Assembly (NCBI GenBank): GCA_021307315.1
Contig: JAJSPD010000015.1
Location: 496,001 to 560,000 of the forward strand
Direction: 5' to 3'
Length of the DNA stretch: 64,000 nt
Origin: Bisporella sp. PMI_857
Lineage: Eukaryota; Ascomycota; Leotiomycetes; Helotiales; Helotiaceae
Shown here: piece by piece, positions 25,859 to 38,515 of the stretch
Position numbering within the stretch: the stretch's first letter is position 1
Layout: each line of letters begins with the position of its first letter
The notes under the pieces: model-generated
The model's input: the letters and a program-made list of their open reading frames with translations, nothing else
Database searches by the model: none
What the model was told of the DNA's origin: nothing
Position numbers and translations under genes: made by a program

Positions 25859-26960
25859 ATGATTTCAAGGACAAGTCACACAGTCCTCCGCCAGGCGCGG
25901 ACGCAAATACGAGCAAGAACAGGCTCCGCACCAATTGGTTCTCTCTCAGCTCTTGCGCGACTATTGTCCTCCCTCGCAGTTCTTGAACAAAAGGATGGAA
26001 AACTGAGCCATGGCTCGCTAGGAGCTATTACTGCCGCGCAAAAACTGGAAGGGCCAATCACAGCCTTCCTGGCTGGCAGTAATATAAACGGTGTAGCAGA
26101 AGAAGCAGCGAAGGTAGCAGGAATCGAGAAAGTGATCTCGGTTGATAATGCTGCTTATGATAAGGTACCCCAAGATCTTCTCTTCACGGCTCCCTGTGGG
26201 AATACTAACGAATCAGGGATTGCCAGAGAGTTATGCACCTTTGCTGGTAGAGAATATTAAGAGAGGGGGCTTCACTCATATCATTGCGGGCCACACAGCA
26301 TTTGGCAAGAATCTCATGCCTAGGGTGGCTGCACTCTTAGATGTACAGCAAATTTCAGACATAACAGCGATTGAGGACGAGAAGACATTTGTGAGACCTA
26401 TTTATGCTGGAAACGCCATTGCCACTGTTGAGTCTTCGGATAATATCAAGATTATCACAATTAGAGGGACCGCATTCGCGCCTGCGGCTGCTGAGGGTGG
26501 TTCAGCATCCATTGAAACTGGGGAGGACCCCAAGGCCGAGAGCAAGACGGAATGGTTGTCTGAGGATCTCGCAAAGTCTGATAGACCGGACCTAGCCACG
26601 GCTGGAAGGGTAGTTTCCGGTGGCCGAGGTTTGAAGTCGAAGGAAGAGTTCGACAAAGTCATGCTGCCACTGGCTGACGCTCTCGGAGCTGCGGTTGGCG
26701 CAAGCAGAGCGGCTGTTGATTCAGGATATGCGGATAACAGCTTGCAGGTTGGGCAGACTGGAAAGGTGGTAGCTCCCCAGCTGTACTTGTGTGCAGGTAT
26801 TTCTGGTGCCATTCAGCATTTAGCAGGAATGAAAGACTCGAAGGTAATTGCAGCGATCAACAAGGATCCTGATGCACCAATTTTCCAGGTTGCGGATGTG
26901 GGATTAGTAGGAGATTTATTTGAGAAGGTTCCTGAGCTCACAGAGAAGCTCAAGGCTTAA
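25859..26960 (+). CDS. aim45: Electron transfer flavoprotein alpha subunit, mitochondrial
   Basis: ETF-alpha binds FAD and, with ETF-beta, passes electrons from matrix acyl-CoA and amino-acid dehydrogenases to ETF-ubiquinone oxidoreductase. Exons 25859-26164 and 26217-26960 (intron donor GTACCC, branch CTAAC) give 349 residues. A basic, Ser/Arg-rich presequence of about 35 residues precedes the mature start [14 protein letters not shown]. The alpha-subunit FAD-binding C-terminal domain is clear: [56 protein letters not shown] and [21 protein letters not shown]. The yeast homologue is AIM45. The stop codon lies 49 bases from that of the convergent arh1. Confidence 0.95.
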
Positions 26961-27009
26961 ATTAAGTACGGTGATTTGTATATATACATGATGTTATGAT
27001 TTACAGCCA

Positions 27010-28638
27010 TCAATCCAGAACTGCGAGCATATCCTCTTTCCTTGTGAATTTCTCTCGCTCTTTTCCTTTGGCATGCCCCTTTGACTTTTCGACTGCATCT
27101 ATCTTTTGCCACTCCTGCCAGCTCACCCTCCTGCATCCTCTGCCTTCCGCCTCTTTCTTTATACCTTCCCACCCGAGCCCAGTCGAACTAGTTGCTGCGA
27201 AGAATGGCGACTTCAGTGTCCAGTCTTCTTCGATCGCATTTGCGGTCGAGAATGCATCTGCCATAGTGCTGGCGATGACGCCTGTCGGCCCTCTCTTCAC
27301 CCACCCAGCGCAATACAGGCTTGGGCGATGTCCCTTGAAAGCCTTACGTTCTTTTGTCTCAACAACACGTCCCAGATAATCATTCTTTATGATCCCCAGT
27401 CGACTATCGAATGGTATACCTAATTCTGAAAACCCAGGCAGCGCTTCTGATTTATACCCTATGGAACGGAAAGCCACTGATGATGAGAGGTGTACGAATT
27501 CGCCTGTTCCATTTGCTTTTGCAACAGGGTCAGAAAGGTCAGGGGTCAGATTTGTCTTCTCGAATGATATGCTACTTAGCTGCGAAGATGGAAGATTTGA
27601 ATTGAAAGACGTTGGCGAGAGGCAGAAATCAAGTGACCAAGATTTTTCAACCGAGCCAACTTGAGCATTTGAGCCTTTAATTAAAACCTCCATGATTCGC
27701 CTTGGTACTCTTGATAGCCTCTTGATGTCCGGTATCAGCGCTGCATCTAAGGGGTGAAAAGCCACAGAAGGTAATTTAATAAGCTCTCTTATCTCCTTAA
27801 TTGTGAAAGCAGCCTGATCATGTTAGCATTGTTTGCCAAAATTTTAACTACTATACCAACCTGCATTGGACCTCTCCTTCCAATGACCCTCACTCGTCTA
27901 ACCTTACTTTTTTGCAAAGTCTGTATAGCATTTTCTGTTATATCCGTCGAGCGCAGAACACTAATATCTTGCAATAAGATTCTGGCAACGTCTAACGCAA
28001 CGTTTCCCTGTCCAATGATAATAGCCTCCTCTCCTTGCGTAAGATCTGGCTTAAGATCTGCGTACTCAGGGAGACCATTGTACCATCCCACAAAGGCCCT
28101 TGCCGAATGAATACTCTTCACCGTATCCTCCCCCGGCACGCCCAAAATCTTATCCTTCGAGGCACCATATGCAAACAACACCGCATCATAATGCGGCATC
28201 AACGCCCGCAACGGTAGCTGACCAGCCTGGTCTCCAATTGCTATGTTGCCTATAAACTCAAAGTCTGGCGACTGGGCAACTTCTTCAAACTTTTCCTGAC
28301 AATTCTGCAAGGTGTTGGTGAAGGTTCTTCCTGGTTTGGAATGGGGGACCAACCTTCACCTCCGGATGATCTGGCGCAACGCCAAAACGCGCCAGACCGT
28401 AGGGCACAGGCAATTGTTCATACATATCAACTTTTGAGTTTTCTATTTTAGAGAGGACTTTGTAGGTTGTATAGAATCCAGCTGGACCGGAGCCAATAAC
28501 CGCCAGCCGGAATGGACGCGCATCCTGCACAACGCTGTAGTGTCGCCGACTTGCGTAGGACCATTTCAAAACGGTATTCTTAGTTTGTATCGACCTGGTG
28601 CATTGGTTGCAGATCCGTGGCCAGATTATTGATTTCAT
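27010..28638 (-). CDS. arh1: NADPH:adrenodoxin (ferredoxin) oxidoreductase, mitochondrial
   Basis: Arh1 passes electrons from NADPH to the mitochondrial ferredoxin Yah1 for Fe-S cluster and haem A synthesis. Exons 28638-28354, 28304-27861 and 27813-27010 encode 510 residues. The ATG at 28638 is the first in frame. A basic N-terminus is followed by the FAD Rossmann motif VIGSGPAGFYTTYKVL and by YEQLPVPYGLARFGVAPDHP. The NADPH motif reads IIIGQGNVALDVARILL. The C-terminal FAD contact is GWVKRGPTGVIASTMADA. Both introns use GTTGGT donors and are 47-49 bases long; the joins give VKNCQEKFEEV and GPMQAAFTIKEIREL as in the family. Divergent from the four-helix membrane gene. Confidence 0.94.
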
Positions 28639-29027
28639 GAGCACTCTCCTTAGAAACGCTTCTACTGATGGATTGAATCAGAAGTTTCGCTAGTCCACAG
28701 AGTTGAGCATGTCTTAGGAAAAGTCGTTAAGCTGTATAATCTGCTCCTATCTTAACAGTATATTCACAACAATCACAAGAAAAGTCTGTTTAGAATTTAC
28801 TCGGAGATTCGGGTGCTGTTTCTCTCAGCCTTGTTTCACGTCATCCATACTGAACTTCGGGGCTGATTGCTGTAGCAACTACAGCCTTGTTATGCCAGCC
28901 ACAGCCTTGTCACATTTTATAAACATCCCTTCCCTCCCACATCCTTGCTTCTATTGGTAGTCCTCACTCACCCTCCTTGTCATTGCTGAGTCCCCTCCCT
29001 TCATTCCGCTCGTTCACTTGTGCCATA
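28639..29027. promoter_or_regulatory. Shared divergent promoter of arh1 and a four-helix membrane protein
   Basis: 389 bases between start codons. It contains two exact copies of ACAGCCTTGT (28881-28890 and 28901-28910) spaced by 20 bases, candidate factor sites of unknown identity. Confidence 0.5.
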
Positions 29028-30719
29028 ATGCCATCGCAGCCTCCATTCCTCTATAATGCGATCAAAACTGAAGGACCTGGGAGTCCCTACAGCAACTTCG
29101 ATCCCAAAGCGTTTTCGCGCGCCAGCATTGTACCCAAAGAACCACGACCAAAGCAAAATGGTCCACTTGTATCTTTTAACCAGCATCCAGAGTACGCAGA
29201 TACATGAGATTTCAAGAAAGAGGCTTATACAAGGAAGTCTACTGACAGTTCTCCCAGTTCCTATCTCATCCTTCCAAACGAAGGCAGCAACACGAAACCA
29301 ATGAACCCTTCCGTCAAGTCGTGGGTTAAATGGACGCGTATATGCCAATTAGCCTTAAGATGTCTCGAAGCACTGGCGTCAATCGGATTACTAGTGATGA
29401 TGATCTTGATTAGGAACGTCGACGCCGCCACCGGCTGGATCATGAGAGTTGCGCCTGGAGTTGCAATCCTGCATACCATCTACGCTATTTATCACCTGGC
29501 ACGAAAGCCTTCTGGAAGAGCACCAGCGTCATCTGCGTCGTATATGCTATTTGCCGCGTTCTTCGATGTATCTATGATACCATTCTACGCATTTAGTGCA
29601 TTGGTTGCAAAAACGAAACAAGATGCATGGACGACTATCATATCAGATCCCGATAAGACCTTAATGCCAATATTTTCAACTGTGGTATTCTATCTAGCGG
29701 CTGTGGGTGCTGGCCTGTTCGTAACATCTATGGTGCTCTCTATATATCTTGCCGTCACGTTCCGCAAAATCACCCAGATGCCACCGGACATGAATCCTTT
29801 GGAAGATCACCTCACATCTCGCCATAAGCGCAACAAATCCGCGCTTTCAACAAGCACAACGAGCACCGCAGAAAAGCGGATCTCTATGCCCTTGGAAAGT
29901 AACCGCAGCTCTGGCGTAGCTTATGAGGACCTGTCAAGACCACCAACAATCCCATTCTTCCACACACGCTCCGGATCCACTGACTCCTTCTCAACATACA
30001 AATCCACACCTCCTCCATCCCGCGACGCACGCCTAGATCTTCCGAGTAGACAATACCAAATCCCCGCCTCGCCACGTTCCTCCATCGTGGAACTAAAACG
30101 AACGTCCAACTACGAAGCATCGCTTCCTGGAAAGCGCGGTTCATATTCCGAAGTCTCGCTTTCAGAAAAAGCATCGCAGCGCTCTCCCCGCCGCAATGCC
30201 CCTCAATCAGGAAACGGAGGAAAAGGATGGTATACCCGGGACTCCCTCTCGCCAACGCGCGCACGCCCTGAGACGCCGAACAAAGGCTACCAGCCATTGC
30301 ACCAACGATACGACTCCGTCTCCGACTCCATGGTCGACCTCCCCAATCCGCTAGAAGCCAATCCTCCAAGCTCGCGTCACAGCTACCGCCCTTCCCGAGA
30401 TTCTCCCCTTTCAGAAATGAGCATCAACCGCAACAGTACTGATATCGTGGACTCGTCTCGCATCCGCGAAGATCCACAAGTCCGTAACCTCATTGCTGGA
30501 GACAATTTTCGCTACTCCAAAAACTACGGTGAGCTGAAGCCAGGAACGCCACCGATCCTGGTGGGAGGAAAGAATCGCCAGGCGTCTGGGAATGATTTCA
30601 AGGTTCTGGGTGGATATAAGGTTGATAAGCGGGACGTCAGTGGAAAGGTTGCCGAGGAAGGAAGAGGTGGTGCTGGAAGCGGATGGGGGGCGAGATTTAG
30701 GAAGGTTAGCGGTATATGA
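29028..30719 (+). CDS. Four-transmembrane MARVEL-like protein with long Ser-rich cytoplasmic tail
   Basis: Exons 29028-29191 and 29258-30719, joined across a 66-base intron (GTACGC to CAG), encode 541 residues. The join gives HPDSYLILPNEGS, a stretch I recall from conserved filamentous-fungal membrane proteins. Four hydrophobic segments follow in roughly residues 80-225: LALRCLEALASIGLLVMMIL, GWIMRVAPGVAILHTIYAI, YMLFAAFFDVSMIPFYAFSA and TVVFYLAAVGAGLFVTSMVL. This resembles MARVEL/Sur7-type topology. The remaining 300 residues are Ser/Pro/Arg-rich, probably phosphorylated and cytoplasmic. No catalytic motif was seen. A role in cortical membrane domains is inference only. Confidence 0.85.
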
Positions 30720-31164
30720 TGAGTCTAATGACATGGCTGGGAGTTTGTGGGGGTGGTGGCACTGGCGCATATGGATGGGGACTGGGTTCTGTTTAGATAT
30801 AAGGATTAGTTAACGTACTTTACAGGTTGTTGCTATACGTAACGACCGCATGAGGTGGATAGGATTGAGACTATATATGCACTTCATAACACCCTGTGAT
30901 CTCGAGAAAAGAAGTCAAAAATCGCAGCTCAAACTTATTGAAGTATTAGCATTGTCTAAGTAGAGAACTACCTTCCGAAATAAAATCAGCATCAGCCCAT
31001 AGGCATAGGCTTTGGTAATTCAGTCAGTATGGAATAGTTCAGACTAGGCAGGGAGAGTCAAAACGTACATATTCCAGAACAATACCGCTCGCCCAATCTG
31101 CTTTCCTAGATGTGCTGAGACTACCCGTATTTATATTCAAAACTCATGGTGACAAACGTTCCCC
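30720..31164. other. Intergenic between convergent membrane-protein gene and pms1
   Basis: About 445 bases of 3' flank for both genes; no gene seen. Confidence 0.6.
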
Positions 31165-34100
31165 CTATTCAATATCCTCGTCCTCGATATCGTCATCAAC
31201 GTGCTTATCCTGTCCGACATAAGCTGCCCAATTCGCGTGCGGTCTTTCACCGTCCATGGTATCGCCTTCCTTCCAACCTATATCATCCCAAACCCCTAGT
31301 CCACATAGATGCCTCATTGTTGGTCTCCCATGCGGACAATTCCATGGCTTATCGAGTTCTCCCAAATGCTTGACAACCTTGCCCATTTGCTTTTGTGTTA
31401 AGGTCTTGCCGATCATGATACTGCTCCTGCAAGCCCTCATTGCAAACATCTTCCTGACTCTCGATGGCCGAGGGACAGTGCTAGCAGAATTGTCGACAAG
31501 GAGTGCTAATAATTCCTCGAGATCCGCAATCGAGAACGTCGTTTCACGACTGATTGGTAAACTGATGAGCTGGCACCTTTGACCCACCGGAATATCCCCT
31601 GATTCATCGACTTTTACGACAAAGCCATTCGCTTCGAGCACAGCCATTTTTTCTATAACAATTTCCTCTTCCACTGCTGTCAGCTCAAGAATCTTTGGAT
31701 GCACGAGTTTCTGAGACTGAACAATTGTGGTAGCCTGAAGACGCTCAAAATTATACTTCTCATCTGAGGCATGTTGATCAATGATAAATAATTCATCTCC
31801 AGGAGATATCCCATCATCATTTCCAGGTTCTACAGTACGTGAGGCGAGAATAAAACCGAGATTGAATTGGCCGATGATTTTCATGTTTGCAAAGTCAGCT
31901 TTCGAAATCGTGAGAGACAGTTTTTCTTCTGCTGTCTCTGTATCAAGAGCTGCCTTTTCTGCCTTGAGTGCACTTTTTGACTGGGTGTATGAATCCAGCA
32001 TTCTCTCTTGTGCAAAAAGCTCACTGATTTTTGAACAGTTTGTCTCTACAATCTGCTTTAGGTTCAGAGTTGAATCCTTCTTCTTTTTGGCGCCTTTAAG
32101 GAGAGAAGTGGCACGCACTATATTCTCCTGCGACGGTTGGATAGCTGCTTCCGCAGCTTTAATCATGTCCTGGACTTTTAATTCTTCTCTCGCCTTCTTG
32201 CTATCTTCGTCAATATGCTCGTCATCATCATCGCCGCCTATCTCAGGTATGGGAAGGGATGGTTCGATCCCCTGTTCCTCGATAGTTTCTGCTACTGTTG
32301 CCATCAATGGAGAGGGTGGAGTTCCTTCCTCCTCGCCTATACTGGTCTCAGCACCAGCGAATTCCTCTCGCTGCGTTAGTGCTTCGGGGTAGCCTCCTTG
32401 GTCTTCACTCCCAACCTCGCCTATAGTAGAATGCTGAGTGACGCCTGGCGCTACGAAGCGCTGGTTGAGGAGATTCCCAAATGAGGATGTACGCTTACCC
32501 GATGTGTCACCTTTTGAATAAGATATACCAGTATCATCCTTCTCTGGTCGATTAGGACAAGGGGTGCCAATGGAACTAATCACCGTCTGATCGCCAATTG
32601 TGATCGTAGCTATTTTAGGAGATACCTGTTGTAATCTGGCAGGTGCAATCGTAGTCAAAACAGCTAACGGGGGCTTAGATGGAGAGCGGAGAACAGCAAT
32701 TGGGCTCTCGGTCCCCATCCGAGTAGTCGCCTTCTCTACGAAATCTTCTGGTGCTTCTGCTCTCGATGACCGAGGGGCGAATGCAAATTGACTGGCTATC
32801 GCCGAGTTGACAGGGGATGTAGTGTCAGTATCGACAACTAGTGGAAAAATGCTTCCCTTTCTGAATTTCTCAACAGGGGATTGCCTATCCTTGGACAAAC
32901 TGTCAGAGCCTTTCGATTCTTTCGCCAGAGGCTGTGCCTTTGAATTTGCACGAGTCTCCGCTTTGCTGCCCAAACAGTCTGACAGCAATCTCACAGCAGC
33001 AGTATCTCTATTTGTGGAGTTTCTCGAACCTGAGTCTTGACTAAGACTCCTTCTGGCTGATCCTTCTTCGTTCTGATTGTGAGAATTTCGTCTCTTCCTA
33101 GACCTGGGTTCATCTTTGTCTAGGGCAACCGTCTCCAAGTGTCCAGGGCTAGTTTCTTCATCATGCCCAGACTTGCGATCGGAAAGTGGCTCCTTCAGTG
33201 TCAGCGGAGGCTGTGTTCGAATGGTACTCTCCCGGCTTAATGTTAGCTGCTTGAAGGACGGCTGCTTTTGAGCAGGCAGTTGTGAGATAGGCACCGTATA
33301 ATCCTGTAATTCGAAGACTTCTACAAGGGCATCTTTGAGAGTGTCCAGCATCCGAGATTGATCATGTAGTAGAATAGTTCTCTTGTCAGGGCTTACATTA
33401 ACGTCATATAAATGTGTATCTAACTCAATATTTGCGAAGATGAACGGTGACTGAGAAGCATTATATGACTTGTAGACTTCATTAAACGCCTTCGCAACCT
33501 GGGGAAGTCCGCATGGTCTTGCATTGACGAAGAACATTTGCCTATCTGGTGTCTGCCGGCCCTCACCTGAAGCTGGACGGGATATGTGGCCAATGATACG
33601 GATATCTTTCTTACCTCCATCTTCCTGGATGCTCCGGTGTTGGTTAGAGGCACTGGTAGGCTCCAGTAACAGATTCAAGTCCAGTGGCACTAAGGCCGTC
33701 AACGTCTTTGCTCCAAAAACATTAACGATGTTTTCTCGAGTTGACTGATTTCCTTTCGTCGAGAAGATGGTTGTCTTCTTGCCTTTGGCAGGTTGCTGGG
33801 TGACGGAGAACTTGACTCCAGTTTGGATGCAAGCATATTGGCCTAGAATGCCAACCACCTTTCCCCACTCCCTCTTTATGTTCCGTTCTAGCTCTCTTCT
33901 TCTGACTGGCAAATTATTGAACAGGTTTTCTACTACTACAGTGGTTCCTTTCTGTGCAGCAACGATACTCTTGCCCCTTAGTCTACCAGAAACATCAAAC
34001 TCGAGCTTAGTGCCTTTCGGCGCATCAGCCGCAATGCATGTTATGATGGAGCAGTTCGATAGAGCACATAATGAGGATAAAGCCTCACCGCGGAAGCCGA

Positions 34101-34482
34101 ATGTCTGAAGGGTGGCTAAGTCTGAGTAGGTTAAGAGCTTAGAGGTGTAGTGCTTGAGAGCAATAGTCTCGTAGTTAGAGGAGGATATTCCATCTCCATT
34201 GTCTTGCACTTCGATGGAGTCCAGGCCGTTACTTTTGAAGCGTACATCTATCTTTCGATCAGCTGCTGTCGCATTCTATACGATTTCAAAACTTACCTAT
34301 ACTTGTTGCACCAGCATCTAAGCTATTCTCTACAAGCTCCTTTACAACAGAGCAGAGGTCAACAATGACCTGACCAGATTGGATTTGATGAACCTAGAAT
34401 TGGTAAATAAGCCGGGTACCGAAGAAGTTGGAAGGCCTGTGCCACCTACTGCAGATCTATCAATCTGTTTTATGGTGGCCAT
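31165..34482 (-). CDS. pms1: DNA mismatch repair endonuclease subunit Pms1 (MutL-alpha)
   Basis: Pms1 pairs with Mlh1 as MutL-alpha, which nicks the daughter strand in mismatch repair. Exons 34482-34450 (33 bases), 34393-34297 and 34247-31165 give 1070 residues; the short first exons lie outside the long frame and supply the ATPase start. GHKL motifs: [26 protein letters not shown] and [12 protein letters not shown]. After a long, variable, Ser/Lys-rich linker comes the metal-dependent nuclease motif [12 protein letters not shown], with Asp867 first, and the C-terminal zinc/PCNA-region motif [11 protein letters not shown]. All the key residues of the eukaryotic nuclease-competent PMS branch are present, so the gene looks functional. 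The 203-residue antisense frame at 31781-32392 is a shadow. Confidence 0.95.
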
Positions 34483-35073
34483 TGAAATGGTGTTGTCATG
34501 TTTGGTTGATTCCGTAGCTAAGGTACCATAACACGGTTTTTCTGAGGTGTCGCGTCAGCCAATATCGCTTCCTCTCGCGTTTTAGTGCTTTTCGCTACTT
34601 CGCAAGTCACACACATCTTTATCTGGTACAAGCGCAATATAAGATCAATTTGAAAACATGTTTATGTGCTGCAGCCACACTAAATATATTCATCGAAAGT
34701 GCGAATTAAGCTCGATCTTTTTCGTAATTCGAGAATCTGAGTTACATCAAAATTAACACATTTCTGATCCCAACCTGTCTTTCGTTCATCATGTCATGCT
34801 ACGTGAAACTCCGTATATTCTCTGTCAAAATTCTGATAACGGGTTCATTATTGCAGTAATGCTCCTTGCGAATGTATGGAGCAATCTGATGGGTCTTGAT
34901 CTCGTGCGACAATTCATAATATATAACTCCTTGAAATAGCCATATCTCATATTCTCAAACTTGACATCCTTTCAAATATGAAGCCATACTTATCCACCTC
35001 GGTTAAATCGCTGGTAACTTTAGTTCTAATGTAAATGGGTCTTTAACCCATGATTCTGGCAGTAGCGGGAGGG
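34483..35073. other. Intergenic: pms1 promoter and SDR 3' flank
   Basis: About 590 AT-rich bases. No gene supported. Confidence 0.6.
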
Positions 35074-36129
35074 TTAAATTCCTCGTCCTCCGTCAATCTC
35101 CAAACATGTCCCAGTAATAAACTTAGCTTCGTCACTTGCCAGGAAGAGACAATAGTTGGCTACATCGGTTGGCTCTGATAGTCTTCCAAGCGGAACATTG
35201 AACAAGAACTTCTTCATATTTTCCTCCGTGTATGGTACACCTGCAAATGTCTCAAATCTACGCCTCTATCAGCATGGATAACAAAAGGATTCATTGGCAG
35301 GTCATAAAGAGAATTCTTACAAGCCCGTGTTGCAGAGAAGGGGACACACAGAATTGACTCGTATGTTCTTGTCTCCGTATTCAGCAGCTAAGCCTTTTGT
35401 AGCATTTGCTACTGCTGCCTTACTAGCATTATACCAAACAAGCCCAGGTCGGGGGCGCGTAGCGCCTATTGACGCAACTTCGTCAAGTTAGATCATGGCC
35501 TTCTAAAACAAGGTATCTTTGCGAGCCAGAGACATCAACTAGAGCCTTAGGCGAGACTTGAGCATCCGAGGAGCACTTACTATTAATTACAGATCCTCCC
35601 TCACCTTGATTGATCAGGGCTGGGATGAAGTGTCGTGATGACTAGACCTTGTTCACATCCGAGATCCCATCACAGGAAAGAATGTATGCTCACATGGAAT
35701 ATGCTTTTGACATTGACATTGAAGACTTTGTCATACTCATCTTCAATGACTTCCAAACTCGGCTACACGCATCATCAGCTTCTTTGATCTTTTTCGAACC
35801 TTCTGTAGCATTATACTTACTTTATTCCTATAACTCGTCCCAGCATTATTCACCAAAACATCCGCTCTCCCAAACTTTCCCAGCGTCTCCTCAACAACTT
35901 TCTCCCAATCCTCCTCCTTGGTAACATTCATTGCAATAAAATGCATGCTCTCGGGATCGTAAGCAGCTACCCGTTGGCCGCCGACTGGGTCAAGGTCCGC
36001 CACTACGACTTTGCAGCCTTCCTCCGAGAAGCGTTTCGAGATGCTTTCGCCAAACCCGCTTCCACCCCCGGTTACTATGGCTACTTTTCCGGCGAGACGA
36101 GTACTGAGAGATTTGATTTCTGTAGCCAT
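35074..36129 (-). CDS. Short-chain dehydrogenase/reductase (classical SDR)
   Basis: An NAD(P)-dependent oxidoreductase of unknown substrate, closest in type to FabG-like 3-oxoacyl reductases or glucose dehydrogenases. Five exons, 36129-35821, 35762-35694, 35641-35581, 35477-35321 and 35257-35074, give 259 residues in one frame. Cofactor motif TGGGSGFG (residues 20-27), NNAG, the catalytic Ser of SVINIASIG, the YNASK Tyr/Lys pair, and the C-terminal [16 protein letters not shown] are all present. At first sight the locus looks broken because its open frames are short, but four introns with GTAAGT, GTGAGC, GTAAGT and GTAAGA donors account for every interruption. No pathway neighbours. Confidence 0.88.
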
Positions 36130-38515
36130 AGTGGACGGATGAGGCGATTTGTGAGAGGAAGGGCGAGCACCGGATGTGGATGCGAGATATACCTTGCTGG
36201 ATGATGACGTGAAGGATTACTTTCTCTCGAGATTATAGCAGTTGAGATCACAAAAATAAAACAAATAAGTCTAAAGAAGTATGAGAGGGCATGTTGAATT
36301 AGAAGAACATGAGGGGTAGCTCTAACACGTAGGTTGCGGGGTCAGTTTTTCCCCGGAGACATTATTCCAGAGGAGAAAAAAACACTCTCCTTCCCATGCT
36401 GCTATGCTATGTGTAACTTGGGTACATACCTGTAGTTGGGGATCATAATATCCCGAAAGGATGGAAAGCATAGCAAAATAGGTGGAATAGTAGCTACATA
36501 AGTAAGTAATGGCGGGGCACCGTCGAAGCCAAGGCGCAGTGACCAAGCTGGGATCCAAAACGCCATTAAGACGGCGTCGAGCACGATGCAGCCTCAGTAT
36601 GGTGTTTACAAGCATCCAGGAGCGTACATAATTGCACTGCTTATCGAGTATACGCTCAATGCATATATTTGTCTCAAGCTCGATGCATGTTACATCTAAG
36701 GTGGACCTGGAGCTGAAAAAATAACATTCCACAAGAGGAGGCATCTGACCATTTTGCTGACTATGGAATTCGAGATATGCATTGCCAGCTGTCGAAGCGA
36801 CCAGAAATGTATGAAAGAGATTAGGTTGTTGATTTCCAATCCCCAGTTACGTACCGCATTTGGTGGCCTGTGCAATAAATTGTACAATGCCTGGCATCGG
36901 TATTATTGGAATTCCATGGCTGACAGGATACATCGCCAAAGCAAATGTCACCAATACAGCAGTTCCCTTTCGGCAGTGAAACATGGCTTATTATGAGCCA
37001 AAGCAATTCGTTACTGTGGTAGCGCTGTTGAGTTTAGCTTGATTGTTTAGACACCTGTGCCGTTGAGGGATAGCCGGAGCCAAAGTGGGCAATTCATGGA
37101 GCTTTAGAGGAAGCTTAGAACCAAGAAGAGGTAAGGAACTTGCGGGTATCATGCAAGTGTTGTCGTCGTCGAAGAATTTCACCACATGTAAATGAAAATG
37201 TACTTGACCCGTGAAACTCCCCTGGCATGAGAGTCGTTGCTTATCGCAAGGACAGCCGCAGGTACCGCAAACGTCCTGCTGGAGTATCGAGATGAGTTAA
37301 TTTCCTTCGGCCGCCATGTCGAAATAGTTATTACCAACCTCCCAATTATTTCTCTGGAGATAACCTGGCGCAAACGCTGCGAACTGACGTGCTCGAAAAC
37401 CATGGTCCCCGGAAATCCCTGCCATCGCCCAGCCATCTTGTTTCTTCGATACAAGCTATTTTCACGTCACAAGAGTGGAATTGAAACAAGTTTGAACATT
37501 GTCGAACGCACCACACCGCCCAGAATCAAAATGCATGATAGATAGACATTGTGGAGAGTTCTGCATGGCAAGGCTGGTGAGATCAAGATATCTTGCTTTT
37601 TGGGTACTCCACGAGTCAAATCAACGGGCTCCCGCCATCCTGCAGCAGCTTTCATGTGGCTTTTGAGTTTCAATCCTATTTATCGTCCTGCCCTGCTTGT
37701 TTCCCCTGCAGCCGCACTTGGAGCCTTAAAAAAAACCATAGCTAATGCAATCGATAAGTCGCTATCGGCGAATCAAATGATGCCGACGAAATGCACTGCG
37801 CTAATGAGGCACACTCTGGAAGCCACGAATTATATCTATCGTAAACTGAGCCTGGCCGGTATCATAAATCTTTTGCCAGGCAGTGCCACACAAGGCTCCT
37901 CTGATGTGTTATAACCCATCAAAAAAATTTTGTCCATGTATGTTGTAGCTTTGTTCTCATTGTGCGTGGATCCGTAACATCCCTCGGAGTCTGCCCTCGA
38001 AACGAAGCTATCGGGCCTTGTGTAGCTTGATAATCCAACGGAGCTTGACAAGACAGCTTCACGCTATGCTTTAACTTAGCACCATGTCATGATATACCGT
38101 CGTTGATCACCTTGCCCCTACCTGTTGCGTTGCCTCTTTGCCGACTCTACTTCGTACCACTGTCGGGCTCATCCCTTCGGCCCACCCCCCAATACGCTCG
38201 TTGTGCGCCCCAATACCTAATACTAATTGTCTGTATCGACGCCCGTCGTCTTTGTTTTGTTTGGTACATCCAAACCCACCCTCGATTTAATAACACACTT
38301 CGTCCCCGTGTAGTTGAGAAGGAAGCCGGGTTCGGTTGCCCCTGCCGCTCGTTAGCACATCCGTCAGCCAAGCTGGTGATTTGAAAATTGCGCGTACGTG
38401 CCCCAGGCCTGTCCATCTATCGCGACTCCTGAATTGACTTCAGCAACGGTTTTTCCCACGACAACGCCATTGCACTGCCGCAACGGAGCAGGAGAGTCGT
38501 GCCAGCTATAACTAG
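36130..38515. other. 2.4 kb gene-free region between SDR and bst1
   Basis: It contains the SDR promoter (right of 36129) and the bst1 promoter (left of 38516). Frames such as 36322-36744 (-), 37237-37545 (+), 37549-37914 (+) and 38103-38384 (+) show no domain, no plausible splice partners and low-quality composition. I annotate nothing here. Confidence 0.55.

Noticed and set aside
31781..32392. 203-residue plus-strand open frame
   Set aside because: It lies wholly antisense to the pms1 coding exon; Ser-rich composition reflects the complementary codons.
35074..36129. SDR locus first taken for a pseudogene because its open frames are short
   Set aside because: Four introns with good splice signals restore a complete 259-residue protein with every catalytic motif, so it is called intact.
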